Translations under genes and position numbers: made by a program
Part shown: piece by piece, positions 44,151-52,569 of the stretch
Layout: each line of letters opens with the position of its first letter
Position numbering within the stretch: position 1 is the first letter of the stretch
The notes under the pieces: model-generated
Database searches by the model: none
What the model was told of the DNA's origin: nothing
The model's input: only the letters and a program-made list of their open reading frames with translations
NCBI RefSeq assembly: GCF_019931215.1
Contig: NZ_JAIOUB010000001.1
Span: forward strand, 682,001-746,000
Origin: Alcanivorax limicola
GTDB taxonomy: Bacteria > Pseudomonadota > Gammaproteobacteria > Pseudomonadales > Alcanivoracaceae
Length of the DNA stretch: 64,000 bases
Reading direction: 5' to 3'

Positions 44151-44981
44151 ATGGCACCCAGCACCACGACATTGCCCACAACACTGCCCGCAACAGAAAC
44201 CCTGATCCTGCATCAGGACGGACCGTTTCTGCATGTGACGCTGAATCGCCCCAAAGCCCGTAACGCCATGAGTCTCGCCATGGTCAACGAGCTGATGGCG
44301 GTGTTCGACGCCATCGCGGCAGACACTCACATCCGTGCTGTCGTCCTGCGCGGCGCCGAAGGGCACTTCTGCGCCGGTGGCGACATCAAGGACATGGCCG
44401 GCGCGCGCGCCCAGGCCGCCTCCGGCGATGCCCGGGCGTTCCGCAATCTCAATCGCCGCTTTGGCGAAATGATCACCCGCGCCAATCAGCAGCCTCAGGT
44501 GATCGTGGCCGTGCTCGAAGGCGCTGTGCTCGGCGGTGGCTTCGGCCTCGCCTGCGTGTCCGATGTGGCGCTGGCCGCCGACACAGCCCAGTTCGGCCTG
44601 CCGGAAACCGGCCTGGGGGTAATCCCGGCACAAATCGCCCCCTTCGTGGTGCAACGTGTCGGCCTGACCCAGGCCCGTCGTCTGGCCCTGACCGGTGCCC
44701 GCTTCAACGGCGCCGAAGCCGCGCGGCTCGGCATCGTGCATGAAAGCCTGCCCGCAGAGCAGCTGGATGCCCGGCTGGCCGAGACATTGCAGCAGATTCG
44801 TCGCTGCGCCCCGGAGGCCAATCGCCAGACCAAGCAGCTGGTCCTCAACACCCTGAGCCAGCCGCTGGACCAGGTGCTGGACCAGGCCGCCGAGGATTTT
44901 GCCCGCGCCGTCGCCAGCGACGAAGGCACCGAAGGCACCATGGCCTTTGTACAGAAACGCCTGCCCACATGGGCTGAATAA
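44151..44981 (+). CDS. atuE: Isohexenylglutaconyl-CoA hydratase AtuE (enoyl-CoA hydratase family)
   Basis: 276 residues of crotonase fold. The oxyanion-hole strand is VVLRGAEGHFCAGGDIKDMAG, and the second is VLGGGFGLACVSDVALAA. In the atu pathway it hydrates the carboxylated geranyl-CoA product before HMG-like cleavage. The first 20 residues are low-complexity Thr/Pro (STTTLPTTLP), a variable feature. Intergenic spacing is 69 nt to atuD and 35 nt to atuF. Confidence 0.9.
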   Translation: MAPSTTTLPTTLPATETLILHQDGPFLHVTLNRPKARNAMSLAMVNELMAVFDAIAADTHIRAVVLRGAEGHFCAGGDIKDMAGARAQAASGDARAFRNLNRRFGEMITRANQQPQVIVAVLEGAVLGGGFGLACVSDVALAADTAQFGLPETGLGVIPAQIAPFVVQRVGLTQARRLALTGARFNGAEAARLGIVHESLPAEQLDARLAETLQQIRRCAPEANRQTKQLVLNTLSQPLDQVLDQAAEDFARAVASDEGTEGTMAFVQKRLPTWAE

Positions 44982-45016
44982 TTGATTCCGGAACCGCCAG
45001 AACAGGTAGCCCAGGT

Positions 45017-47014
45017 ATGAGCGCAAGCGCACCGACCTCTTTCGACAAGATCCTGATTGCCAACCGTGGTGAAATCGCCTGCCGGGTGATTCGTACGGCC
45101 CGGGACCTGGGCTACCGCACGGTAGCCGTATTTTCCGACGCCGACCGCGACGCCCTGCACGTGCAGCTCGCCGACGAGGCCGTCTGCATCGGCGAGGCCA
45201 CGGCCAGCCAGTCCTATCTCAACATGACCGCCATCCTGGACGCCGCTCGCCGCACCGGCGCCAACGCAGTGCATCCCGGCTATGGCTTCATGTCCGAGAA
45301 CGCTGAGTTTGCCCGCGCCTGCCAGGCTGCAGGCATCGTCTTCATCGGCCCGCCGGTGGACGCGATTCACCTGATGGGCTCCAAACGCCTGTCCAAGATC
45401 GCCATGCAGGACGCCGGTGTGCCCTGCATTCCCGGCTATGAAGGCGAAGAACAGAGCGACGAGCAACTGCTGAAGGAAGCAAAACGCATCGGTCTGCCGC
45501 TAATGATTAAAGCATCCGCCGGTGGCGGCGGCCGTGGCATGCGCGTGGTTACCGATGCCAGCGACATTCCGGAACAGCTGCGCAGCGCCCGCTCCGAGGC
45601 AAAGAACGCCTTCGGCAGCGACGAACTGATTCTCGAGCGCGCCGTCATGCGCCCGCGCCATGTGGAAATCCAGGTCTTCGGTGACACCCACGGCAACGTC
45701 ATTCATCTGGGCGAACGTGACTGCTCGGTGCAGCGCCGGCACCAGAAAGTGGTAGAAGAAGCGCCCTCCCCGGCCGTCGACGACGCCCTGCGCGCACGCA
45801 TGGGCGAAGCCGCCGTCCAGGCCGCCAAAGCCTGCGACTATGTGGGCGCCGGCACAGTGGAATTCCTGCTCGACGATAAAGGCGACTTCTTCTTCCTGGA
45901 AATGAACACGCGCCTGCAAGTAGAACACCCGGTCACCGAACTGATCACCGGCCTGGATCTGGTCGCCTGGCAGATTCGCGTGGCCCGCGGTGAGACACTG
46001 CCGCTGACCCAGGACCAGGTGCAACTCAATGGCCATGCCATGGAAGTGCGCCTGTACGCCGAAGACCCCGCCGCAGGTTTCATGCCGCAGACTGGTCCGG
46101 TACTGGCCTGGCAGCCCGCCTCAGGCGAAGGCGTGCGCATTGATCACGGCCTGCGCGCCGGCTATCGCGTCGGCAGCCACTACGATCCCATGCTGGCCAA
46201 GATCATCGCCTGGGGCGACACCCGCGAGGACGCCCGCAGACGCCTGATCCGCGCCGTCGAGGACACGCACCTTTTTGGTGTCACCGATAACCGTCGCTTC
46301 CTGGCCGCCATTCTGCGCCACCCGGTCTTCGCCGAGGGCGCGGCCACCACCGCCTTTATCGGTGCGGACTTTGCCGATGATGCCGGCATGCATGCACTGG
46401 CACCGCAGAGCCACCACTGGGCCATCGCTGCCGTCCTGCTCAGCAGTCAGTCTCCGGTGACCACTCGACATTGGCGCAACAGCGGCCCGCACACACAGCG
46501 CCTGGTGCTGCTGCAGGGCGACACCCGGCAAACCGTATCGCTTGCCGTGTCCGCCACTGCGGGTCCCGGCGTGCTTGATGTCACCGTCGGCGACCAGCAG
46601 CACACCGTGCGACTGGGCGCCAGCAACCAATGCATCGACAACCAATCCATCGAAGTGGATGGCGTGATACGCCAACCGGCCTGGCACCGGGACGGGACAC
46701 AACTCTGGCTCGATGATGCAGGACAGGTGTTCAGTATCAGCGACGTGACTCATGCGCCCCCCGCCACGACTGCTGGCGCCGGCACCGGCCAGATTCGTGC
46801 GCCCATGGACGGCGCCGTCCTCGATGTACGCTGCGCAGAAGGCGACCAGGTGAGCAAAGGTCAAGTCATGGTGTTGCTCGAGGCCATGAAAATCGAGCAC
46901 AGTCTGACGTCTGATGTGGACGGTATTGTTGCGTCCGTGACAGTGCGTAACGGCGATCAGGTAAAGGGTAAACAGATCCTGCTTTCTATTACCCCGGACG
47001 CCCCGGAAGCCTGA
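45017..47014 (+). CDS. atuF: Geranyl-CoA carboxylase, biotin-containing alpha subunit
   Basis: 665 residues. The biotin carboxylase domain (1 to about 450) shows the ATP-grasp loop KASAGGGGRGMR and the Glu-rich metal site FLEMNTRLQVEHPVTE. A linker leads to the C-terminal biotinyl domain with EAMKIEHS, whose Lys carries biotin; this places the carrier within about 50 residues of the end. It complexes with AtuC. A methylcrotonyl-CoA carboxylase alpha would look similar; the operon context decides. Confidence 0.92.
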   Translation: MSASAPTSFDKILIANRGEIACRVIRTARDLGYRTVAVFSDADRDALHVQLADEAVCIGEATASQSYLNMTAILDAARRTGANAVHPGYGFMSENAEFARACQAAGIVFIGPPVDAIHLMGSKRLSKIAMQDAGVPCIPGYEGEEQSDEQLLKEAKRIGLPLMIKASAGGGGRGMRVVTDASDIPEQLRSARSEAKNAFGSDELILERAVMRPRHVEIQVFGDTHGNVIHLGERDCSVQRRHQKVVEEAPSPAVDDALRARMGEAAVQAAKACDYVGAGTVEFLLDDKGDFFFLEMNTRLQVEHPVTELITGLDLVAWQIRVARGETLPLTQDQVQLNGHAMEVRLYAEDPAAGFMPQTGPVLAWQPASGEGVRIDHGLRAGYRVGSHYDPMLAKIIAWGDTREDARRRLIRAVEDTHLFGVTDNRRFLAAILRHPVFAEGAATTAFIGADFADDAGMHALAPQSHHWAIAAVLLSSQSPVTTRHWRNSGPHTQRLVLLQGDTRQTVSLAVSATAGPGVLDVTVGDQQHTVRLGASNQCIDNQSIEVDGVIRQPAWHRDGTQLWLDDAGQVFSISDVTHAPPATTAGAGTGQIRAPMDGAVLDVRCAEGDQVSKGQVMVLLEAMKIEHSLTSDVDGIVASVTVRNGDQVKGKQILLSITPDAPEA

Positions 47015-47195
47015 GCCAGCTTGCCCTGCGAGGGCCCGCCGGTTAAGGTACTGGACCTTGTACATGCTTGGCCCGCGCCTGCTCCCAGCAGGCATTGCGG
47101 GCCCGATTTCCCGAAATGCAAGACACTGCCGCCGCGCTGAAGCAATACACAGCCCGGTGTACAGACAACCGCACAGACAATAAACGGAGATATTC

Positions 47196-49031
47196 ATGAG
47201 CAACGCCGACGTCATTACGTTGCCCAAGCTGCTGAGCAAGCTGCCGACGGTATTCGCCAACCTGCCCGGTATCGTCAAGGGCTCCAAGTACGGAAAGCTG
47301 TCTGACACCACCCGCCCACTGGGCCTCGGGCTGGCCATTCAGACCGCCACCGAAATGAACCCCAACGGCGTTGCCCTGATCTACCAGGACACACAACTGA
47401 CCTATCGGCAGTTCAATGCGTGGGCCAACCGTATCGCTGACTACCTCTCCTCCATCGGCCTGAAAAAAGGTGACAGCATCGCGGTGGATGTCGAGAACCG
47501 CCCTGAACTGCTGGCGACAGTTGTCGGCGCCGCCAAGATCGGCGTCTGCTCGGCCCTGATCAACACCTCCCAACGCGGCAAGGTACTGGTACACAGCTTC
47601 AATCTGGTCAAGCCCAAAGCCGCCATCATTGGCGAAGAGCTGACCAGCGCCATTGCTGAAGTCCGCGACCAGCTGGAACTGGATGCTGACCGCTTTTACT
47701 GGTGGGCCGACCGCGACACCCTGGAAGACACCGGCAGCGCACCGGAAGGCTACAAGAACCTGGCTGACGTGATCCGCGACTGCTCCTCTGAAAACCCGGA
47801 GCAAGCCAGCAAGATCTTCCTCAACGACCCGCTGTTCTACATCTATACCTCCGGTACCACCGGCCTGCCAAAGGCGGTGGTGTTCAACAACGGTCGTTGG
47901 GAAAAAGCCTACGGCGCCTTCGGTTTTGCCGCCGTGCGTCTGAAGAAAGACGACCGCATGTACTCCACCCTGCCCTTCTACCATGCCACCGGCATGGTGA
48001 TCAGCTGGGCTTCGGCGATCGCTGCCGGTGCTGGTCTGGTGCTGGCACGCAAATTCTCCGCCAGCCGCTTCTGGGACGACGTGCGCAAATATGAGTGCAC
48101 CGCCTTCGCCTACGTGGGCGAGCTGTGCCGTTACCTGCACGAGCAGCCTGCCCGCCCCAATGACAAGGACAACAAGGTCCACGTCATCGTCGGCAACGGC
48201 CTGCGTCCAAGCATCTGGAAAGCCTTCAAGGCCCGCTTCGGCATCGAGCGCGTAGTGGAGCTGTATGCCTCCTCGGAAGGCAACGTGGCGTTTACCAACA
48301 TCTTCAACTTCGACAATACCGTCGGCTTCTCCCCGGTGAGCTATGCCATCGTCAAGTACGACAAGGAGAAGGAAGAGCCGGTGCGCGGCAGCGACGGCTT
48401 CATGATCAAGGCCGACAAGGGCGAGCCGGGCCTGCTGATCGGTGAGATCACCGACAAGACCCCGTTTGACGGCTACACGGACAAGGCCAAGACCGAGAAG
48501 TCGATCCTGCGTAATGTCTTCGCCAAGGGCGATGCCTATTTCGACACCGGCGACATGATGCGGGACATCGGCTTCAAGCATGCGCAGTTCGTCGACCGTC
48601 TGGGCGACACCTTCCGCTGGAAAGGCGAGAACGTGTCCACCACCGAGGTGGAGCAGATCCTGGACGGCGCCGAGGGCATCGTCGAAACCGTGGTCTATGG
48701 TGTCGAGATCCCCAACACCAACGGCCGGGCGGGCATGGCAGAAATTCGCCTGAATACCGAGGACTTCGAGGCCTTCGACTACAAGGGTCTGTGTGCGTAC
48801 CTGCAACGTGAGTTGCCGCACTATGCGACGCCGGTCTTCCTGCGCATCGCCAACCACCCTGTGGACACCACCGGCACGTTCAAGCACCAGAAGAACAAGC
48901 TGAAGGAAGAGAAGTACGATCTGGGCGCGCACAGCGATCCGGTCTACGTCTTGCTGCCCGGTGAGGACTGCTACCAACGCCTCACCCCCGAGATCCAGCA
49001 GGGCATCGACGGCGGCAAATACCGCTTCTGA
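47196..49031 (+). CDS. atuH: Acyl-CoA synthetase (AtuH-like, FATP/FadD6 type)
   Basis: 611 residues with the AMP-binding signature IYTSGTTGLPKAVVF. The N terminus (LPTVFANLPGIVKGSK) and C-terminal STTEVEQILDGAEGI and HKQKNKLKEE-like end are typical of very-long-chain/FATP synthetases. In Pseudomonas the atu cluster ends with AtuH, a likely activator of citronellate or geranate to its CoA ester. It is separated from atuF by 181 nt, so it may have its own promoter; the terminator at 49052 closes it. AtuG (SDR) of Pseudomonas is absent here. Substrate preference is inferred. Confidence 0.8.
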   Translation: MSNADVITLPKLLSKLPTVFANLPGIVKGSKYGKLSDTTRPLGLGLAIQTATEMNPNGVALIYQDTQLTYRQFNAWANRIADYLSSIGLKKGDSIAVDVENRPELLATVVGAAKIGVCSALINTSQRGKVLVHSFNLVKPKAAIIGEELTSAIAEVRDQLELDADRFYWWADRDTLEDTGSAPEGYKNLADVIRDCSSENPEQASKIFLNDPLFYIYTSGTTGLPKAVVFNNGRWEKAYGAFGFAAVRLKKDDRMYSTLPFYHATGMVISWASAIAAGAGLVLARKFSASRFWDDVRKYECTAFAYVGELCRYLHEQPARPNDKDNKVHVIVGNGLRPSIWKAFKARFGIERVVELYASSEGNVAFTNIFNFDNTVGFSPVSYAIVKYDKEKEEPVRGSDGFMIKADKGEPGLLIGEITDKTPFDGYTDKAKTEKSILRNVFAKGDAYFDTGDMMRDIGFKHAQFVDRLGDTFRWKGENVSTTEVEQILDGAEGIVETVVYGVEIPNTNGRAGMAEIRLNTEDFEAFDYKGLCAYLQRELPHYATPVFLRIANHPVDTTGTFKHQKNKLKEEKYDLGAHSDPVYVLLPGEDCYQRLTPEIQQGIDGGKYRF

Positions 49032-49051
49032 TCCTCCCTGAGCAGTACCAG

Positions 49052-49076
49052 AGGGCCTCTTCGGAGGCCCTTTTTT
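49052..49076 (+). terminator. Terminator after the atu cluster
   Basis: Stem GGGCCTC / GAGGCCC (49053-49059 and 49064-49070) with TTCG tetraloop, followed by six T residues. A strong intrinsic terminator 22 nt after the synthetase stop. Confidence 0.92.
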
Positions 49077-49150
49077 GTGGCTCATCATCGCGTATTGGCG
49101 GAAGGTGCCCGTTTCTGGTGCTTTCCATTCGGCATTGGTTTGGTGGTTAT

Positions 49151-49265
49151 GGCCCTCGGGGGGCGGGAAAGGTTTTCAGGACACGCCGTGGACCCATCCC
49201 TGGGGGCTTGGTTTCGGCATCCTGCCTCAAACAGTCCTGAAAACCTTTCCCGCCCCCCGAGGGCC
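49151..49265. repeat. Perfect 32-bp inverted repeat (large palindrome 1)
   Basis: Arms 49151-49182 and 49234-49265 are exact reverse complements of 32 bp, around a 51-bp loop. The outer arm begins GGCCCTCGGGGGGCGGGAAA. No open reading frame with coding character covers it. Such an extended perfect match is unexpected for a simple terminator and points to a mobile or dispersed extragenic palindromic element. A regulatory role cannot be excluded. Confidence 0.9.
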
Positions 49266-49359
49266 GTCACGCGCAGCCTGGTTAACAAGCTGGAAGCCAA
49301 CTGACGGTTTTGTTCCTCTAGAAAGTTGATAAAACCACCATACTTCGAATTTACTGCCA

Positions 49360-49470
49360 GCGTTGAGCCGGGGTATGCCCTGGAGGGACCTCTTTGGCCA
49401 TGGATGGCCAAAGCGCGAGCGCCCAGGGACGGCTTGAGCGGTCCCGGAAGGGCATACCCCGGCTCAACGC
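49360..49470. repeat. Nested palindrome 2 (22-bp arms plus inner hairpin)
   Basis: Outer arms 49360-49381 and 49449-49470 match perfectly over 22 bp (GCGTTGAGCCGGGGTATGCC and complement). Further inside, GGGACC/GGTCCC pairs continue the stem imperfectly. Nested in the loop is a 10-bp perfect hairpin, CTTTGGCCAT / ATGGCCAAAG (49392-49401, 49404-49413), with a 2-nt turn. It resembles extragenic repeat families seen in marine gammaproteobacteria. It starts 94 bp after palindrome 1. Confidence 0.88.
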
Positions 49471-49605
49471 GTACTCGATGGAGGGTGACCCACCGGCCGA
49501 AGGACACCCAGTTTCAGGCTGACACCCAAGCGCCACCGTCGGCCAGATATCTTCGTAAATCCGCGATAAGGCAACAATAATTGACTTGACCACAGCCCAC
49601 TACAG

Positions 49606-49884
49606 CTGTGCATAAAAATACCGGCCGCCCCCTTGTGGATAATTCTGTGCACTATTACGGGACAACGTTACCTTCACTGTCACCGACAGGTGTCACCTTT
49701 AGTGACACCGCATGGCGAATAATATTAATATTCAATATATTCAGATGGTTATAGTTATTTTTGCACAGAGAACATGAGGACAATCCACTAAAGTGAAGAT
49801 CGATTTTCAACGCGTTTCCATTGTGCACAAATACCCACCAGGCACCCGAATTGCCCCTCTTTTTGTCCACAGAATCTGTGGATA
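49606..49884. other. Cluster of DnaA boxes with AT-rich core
   Basis: Two perfect TTATCCACA boxes (minus strand, 49633-49641 and 49876-49884). Two more match TTWTNCACA: TTATGCACA (minus, 49606-49614) and TTTTGCACA (plus, 49758-49766). Near matches are TTGTGCACA on both strands at 49820-49829 and TTGTCCACA at 49862-49870. Between them (49725-49760) lies a very AT-rich run, and 49688-49708 is an 8-bp inverted repeat (GGTGTCAC-N5-GTGACACC). This is the composition of a bacterial replication origin or a DnaA-titrating/reactivating site. No coding region is plausible here. Confidence 0.6.
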
Positions 49885-50036
49885 ACTTTGTTGGTAAGTC
49901 TCGGACAATTCCGTGGAACTACCATCGCTTGGGCCCCCTCCACCTCTTGACGCTTTTTTGATCGGAAGATGACATGGCTGTAACAGAGGTATTCCATCCG
50001 CTACCCGGAGAGCATCGGGTGCCCCGAACGCAGGAC

Positions 50037-50067
50037 AAAAAAAAGGGCCTCAAGGGGATTGAGGCCC
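50037..50067 (-). terminator. Terminator of the phasin-like gene
   Basis: Nine-bp stem GGGCCTCAA / TTGAGGCCC with loop GGGGA. Minus-strand reading ends in eight T residues, 45 nt after the stop at 50112. Confidence 0.93.
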
Positions 50068-50111
50068 GTAAATACACCACTAAGGGGATAGCGGTGTGCG
50101 CTACAACATCG

Positions 50112-50576
50112 TTACCCTTTTTCCTTGCCCGGCTTCTTCTTGCCGGACTCGGAGCTGGACATTTCATCCAGTGCGGCGGTCAGTTCGTGCACCCGCCTCT
50201 GAAGCGCTTCTACTTCGCGCTTGTTGGGAATACCGAGGCGCGACAGGGCTTTGTTCAGCCGCTCGTCAAACGCCTTTTCCATCTTGTCCATCGTCTCGCC
50301 AGTGCGGTGCCGGACCTTCTCCTTGATCTCCTCCACGCGCGACTCTGACTTGTCACGGGTCTTGGACTCAAGATCACGTCCAGTATCCACCAGCGTGTCG
50401 AAAAAGCGGCTGCCCTCTTCTTCCGCCTTGGCGAAAGCGCCCAGGCCAGCCAGCCATATCTGGTTGGTGTATTTACGCAGATCCAGAGAACCACCGCTGA
50501 GCCGAATCGACTTCAGCTTGTCCTCTTTCTGCGTCTCTTCTTCCTGCTTGTGGTCGGGCGTCTTGCTGTCAGGCAT
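50112..50576 (-). CDS. Phasin-family (PHA granule-associated) protein
   Basis: 154 residues, PhaF/PhaI N-terminal type. A charged start (MPDSKTPDHKQEEETQKEDK) leads to a hydrophobic helix (RKYTNQIWLAGLGAFAKAEEEG). A long amphipathic Lys/Glu coiled coil follows, ending in a Lys/Ser tail. The ATG at 50576 has GGAG eight bases upstream. Phasins coat polyhydroxyalkanoate granules or act as lipid-body proteins; an alkane degrader could use it for either. There is no PHA synthase in the window. It is isolated between the DnaA-box island and the DUF445 unit, with its own terminator. Confidence 0.8.
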   Translation of the reverse strand: MPDSKTPDHKQEEETQKEDKLKSIRLSGGSLDLRKYTNQIWLAGLGAFAKAEEEGSRFFDTLVDTGRDLESKTRDKSESRVEEIKEKVRHRTGETMDKMEKAFDERLNKALSRLGIPNKREVEALQRRVHELTAALDEMSSSESGKKKPGKEKG

Positions 50577-50763
50577 GAACTGTCTCCGAGGTAAGGATTC
50601 CACAAGCCAATGCAGTGCGGATGCGGGTCAGTGACCCAAGGCAAATCAAAACAAACAACAACAGTGGATCAGCGCAATTCAATATGCGAGTAGTCTACGA
50701 GGGTTGGTGTGGGGAGCCGCAGGATTCTGTCGAACAATCTTACAGGAGGGAGTAAATTCGCTC

Positions 50764-51066
50764 TCAAGGGTCTTCGGGGGGTGGCCGTGATGAGAATAGC
50801 CCCATGCCCCGGGCCAGGTCCTTGACCGCTCTGCCGCCTGTTACCAGGCCCAGTACGCGCTGACGCAAGCGCTCTTCAAGATCGGCGGCGCCTTGCTGCA
50901 GGCGCTGATCCACACGTTCCTCCAGCCTGGGCGCCACATGGAAATGCACGACCAGAAAAACGACCAGCAAGGTGATGGCGGAAGACACCAGCGCGGCACC
51001 GGTGAGGAGCCAGAACAAGGTCAGTGTAGTGACCTCGATGGTCTGATCCACGGCGGCCTGCTCCAT
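50764..51066 (-). CDS. Small single-pass membrane protein, copy 1
   Basis: 100 residues. One strong hydrophobic helix (LTLFWLLTGAALVSSAITLLVVFLVV) is followed by a cytoplasmic helix (APRLEERVDQRLQQGAADLEERLRQRVLGLVTGG) and a short Pro/Ser tail. It begins 1 nt after the DUF445 stop, so it is translationally coupled. It shares an overall plan with the protein at 53459: N-terminal membrane helix, SP/AP after it, an acidic helix containing AADL, then a Gly-containing tail. Family unknown. Confidence 0.7.
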   Translation of the reverse strand: MEQAAVDQTIEVTTLTLFWLLTGAALVSSAITLLVVFLVVHFHVAPRLEERVDQRLQQGAADLEERLRQRVLGLVTGGRAVKDLARGMGLFSSRPPPEDP

Positions 51067-51067
51067 G

Positions 51068-52288
51068 TCAGGTCACGCCGAAAATCAGGAACAACTGAAT
51101 GAAACCGGCCATCATGCCCAGCGCGCCACCCACCATAATCAGAATCCATTCATCTTCCTGGAATGCCGGCCGCAACAGCGCCTGAAATTCCTCGGAGGAG
51201 AGTTCCTCCATCCGTTCACGCATGATGCGTTCAACAATGGCACCGCGCTCCCGGTTGAAGGTCGGGTCCTCGAATGGCAGTACGGCCAGATCCACAGCCT
51301 TCTCTTCCACTGCCTTTTTCAGGTCGGCGTAACCGCCGGGGCCCACCGTCAGCTGCGCCGCAGTACGCACCACGCCGCCCTCAAGCAGCGGGCGCATGTG
51401 GCGTTTGATCAGTGCTTTGGTGCGGTCGGCCCGCGGTCCATTGATGACCTGATACATGATATTGCGCAGGGTCACGACTTCGGTGGTGGTCAGGCGGGCA
51501 AAACTCTCGGCCACATCTTTCTGTCGCTTGAGAAACAGCCCCTGAATCCGGAATGGCCCCACCCGTACCGGGTTAAGCGGGCGGAAAATCACATTCAGCG
51601 CCAGCCAGTTGGTCGCCACGCCGACCAGGAAGCCGAAAAACGGCATGACCCAGTTACCGGGGAAATAGATGAACACGGGAATCTGGCACAGGCCGAACAG
51701 GAAACCGAAATAGATGCCGGAATTGATGACAAAGCGGAACTCCGGGTCACCCACCTCGCGGAACATCTTCACCATCAGCGCTTTGTCTTCACGCATCTGG
51801 GAACTGATCATGTGCTTGAGGTCCACCAGCTCTTCCACGTGCTTGCTGATGTCATCCACGACATTGTCCATGACTTCCGGGATCGCCCGGCGAGCACGGC
51901 TGTAAACCCGCCGCCGCACCAGCATGGGCAGGTTCTCCCACAGCACGGCGTTGCGCTCGGTCATGACTTCGTCGGTGTATTCCTCGATCCGGCCCTGAAT
52001 GCTCCGGGTCAGATGGGCAGAGATCTTCTCCGGTTCCATCTGCTGGAAGAATTCTTCAATACTGCCGATCTTGGAAAGCGTCTGGTCGACAAGGATGCCC
52101 GACATCTTCTCGGCTTTGGACGGAATGATCCCCTGCCAGCCGAATATCGGACGGATGCCGATGAACTCCAGCGGATAGAACGTCATTTGCACAGCCATCC
52201 AGTTGGTGACCCAACCGACCGTGCCCGCGATGAAAGGAATACTGACGTACTTCCAGAAATCCGGGTGCGAAAACAGCGATTCCAGCAT
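51068..52288 (-). CDS. DUF445 family membrane protein
   Basis: 406 residues. Hydrophobic segments at the N terminus (YVSIPFIAGTVGWVTNWMAVQM), middle (FVINSGIYFGFLFGLCQIPVFIYFPGNW, FFGFLVGVATNWLALNVIF) and C terminus (ILIMVGGALGMMAGFIQLFLIFGV). The duplicated GWVTNWMAVQM / GVATNWLALNV pattern is the DUF445 hallmark. Function unknown; it is proposed to act in the cell envelope. The ATG at 52288 is chosen because MLESLFSHPDFWKY fits the family; upstream residues are low in conservation. It forms a unit with the small membrane protein downstream. Confidence 0.85.
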   Translation of the reverse strand: MLESLFSHPDFWKYVSIPFIAGTVGWVTNWMAVQMTFYPLEFIGIRPIFGWQGIIPSKAEKMSGILVDQTLSKIGSIEEFFQQMEPEKISAHLTRSIQGRIEEYTDEVMTERNAVLWENLPMLVRRRVYSRARRAIPEVMDNVVDDISKHVEELVDLKHMISSQMREDKALMVKMFREVGDPEFRFVINSGIYFGFLFGLCQIPVFIYFPGNWVMPFFGFLVGVATNWLALNVIFRPLNPVRVGPFRIQGLFLKRQKDVAESFARLTTTEVVTLRNIMYQVINGPRADRTKALIKRHMRPLLEGGVVRTAAQLTVGPGGYADLKKAVEEKAVDLAVLPFEDPTFNRERGAIVERIMRERMEELSSEEFQALLRPAFQEDEWILIMVGGALGMMAGFIQLFLIFGVT

Positions 52289-52439
52289 AGATAAAACAGC
52301 TCCCCTTCCCGAGGAATTCAGCCGCACCTCACGCTCTTGTATAACCCCCGGGGCAAAAAAACGCTCCGGACCCCGGCAAACATTGCAACCGGCCAGCGAC
52401 TAGTCTGGACATTGGCCCAGAATAACCACCGGGGTGGCG

Positions 52440-52453
52440 TAACCAATTGGTTA
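52440..52453. promoter_or_regulatory. Perfect 14-bp palindrome (TAACCAATTGGTTA)
   Basis: A short symmetric site in the 281-bp gap between DUF445 and the SCP2-like gene, 117 bp before the latter start. It resembles TetR/LysR-type operator symmetry, but the binding protein is unknown. A -10-like sequence (TATAGC) follows immediately. Confidence 0.35.
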
Positions 52454-52569
52454 GTATAGCCCGTTAGCGGCTGAAGGTAAGGCATTACCGTGTAATTTTG
52501 CGTAGTCTATGGGTTCAGCCGACGAGCTGTGTGTAGAATGTGGTTTTGGGGGATACACGAATCAGCACA

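Noticed and set aside
47043-49088. 681-codon minus-strand frame opposite the acyl-CoA synthetase
   Set aside because: Antisense shadow of atuH; amino-acid pattern lacks domains and the opposite strand is a clear AMP-binding enzyme.
49075-49580. Several short frames across the palindromes
   Set aside because: They follow the repeat arms and lack ribosome sites or family similarity; treated as non-coding.
49655-49870. 71-codon minus-strand frame in the DnaA-box island
   Set aside because: Composition (Asn/Ile/His-rich) follows the AT-rich DNA, and no ribosome site is evident.
49606-49884. Calling this the chromosomal oriC outright
   Set aside because: No dnaA, dnaN, rpmH or parAB nearby and ribosomal genes to the right would be head-on; kept as a candidate titration or origin-like site.
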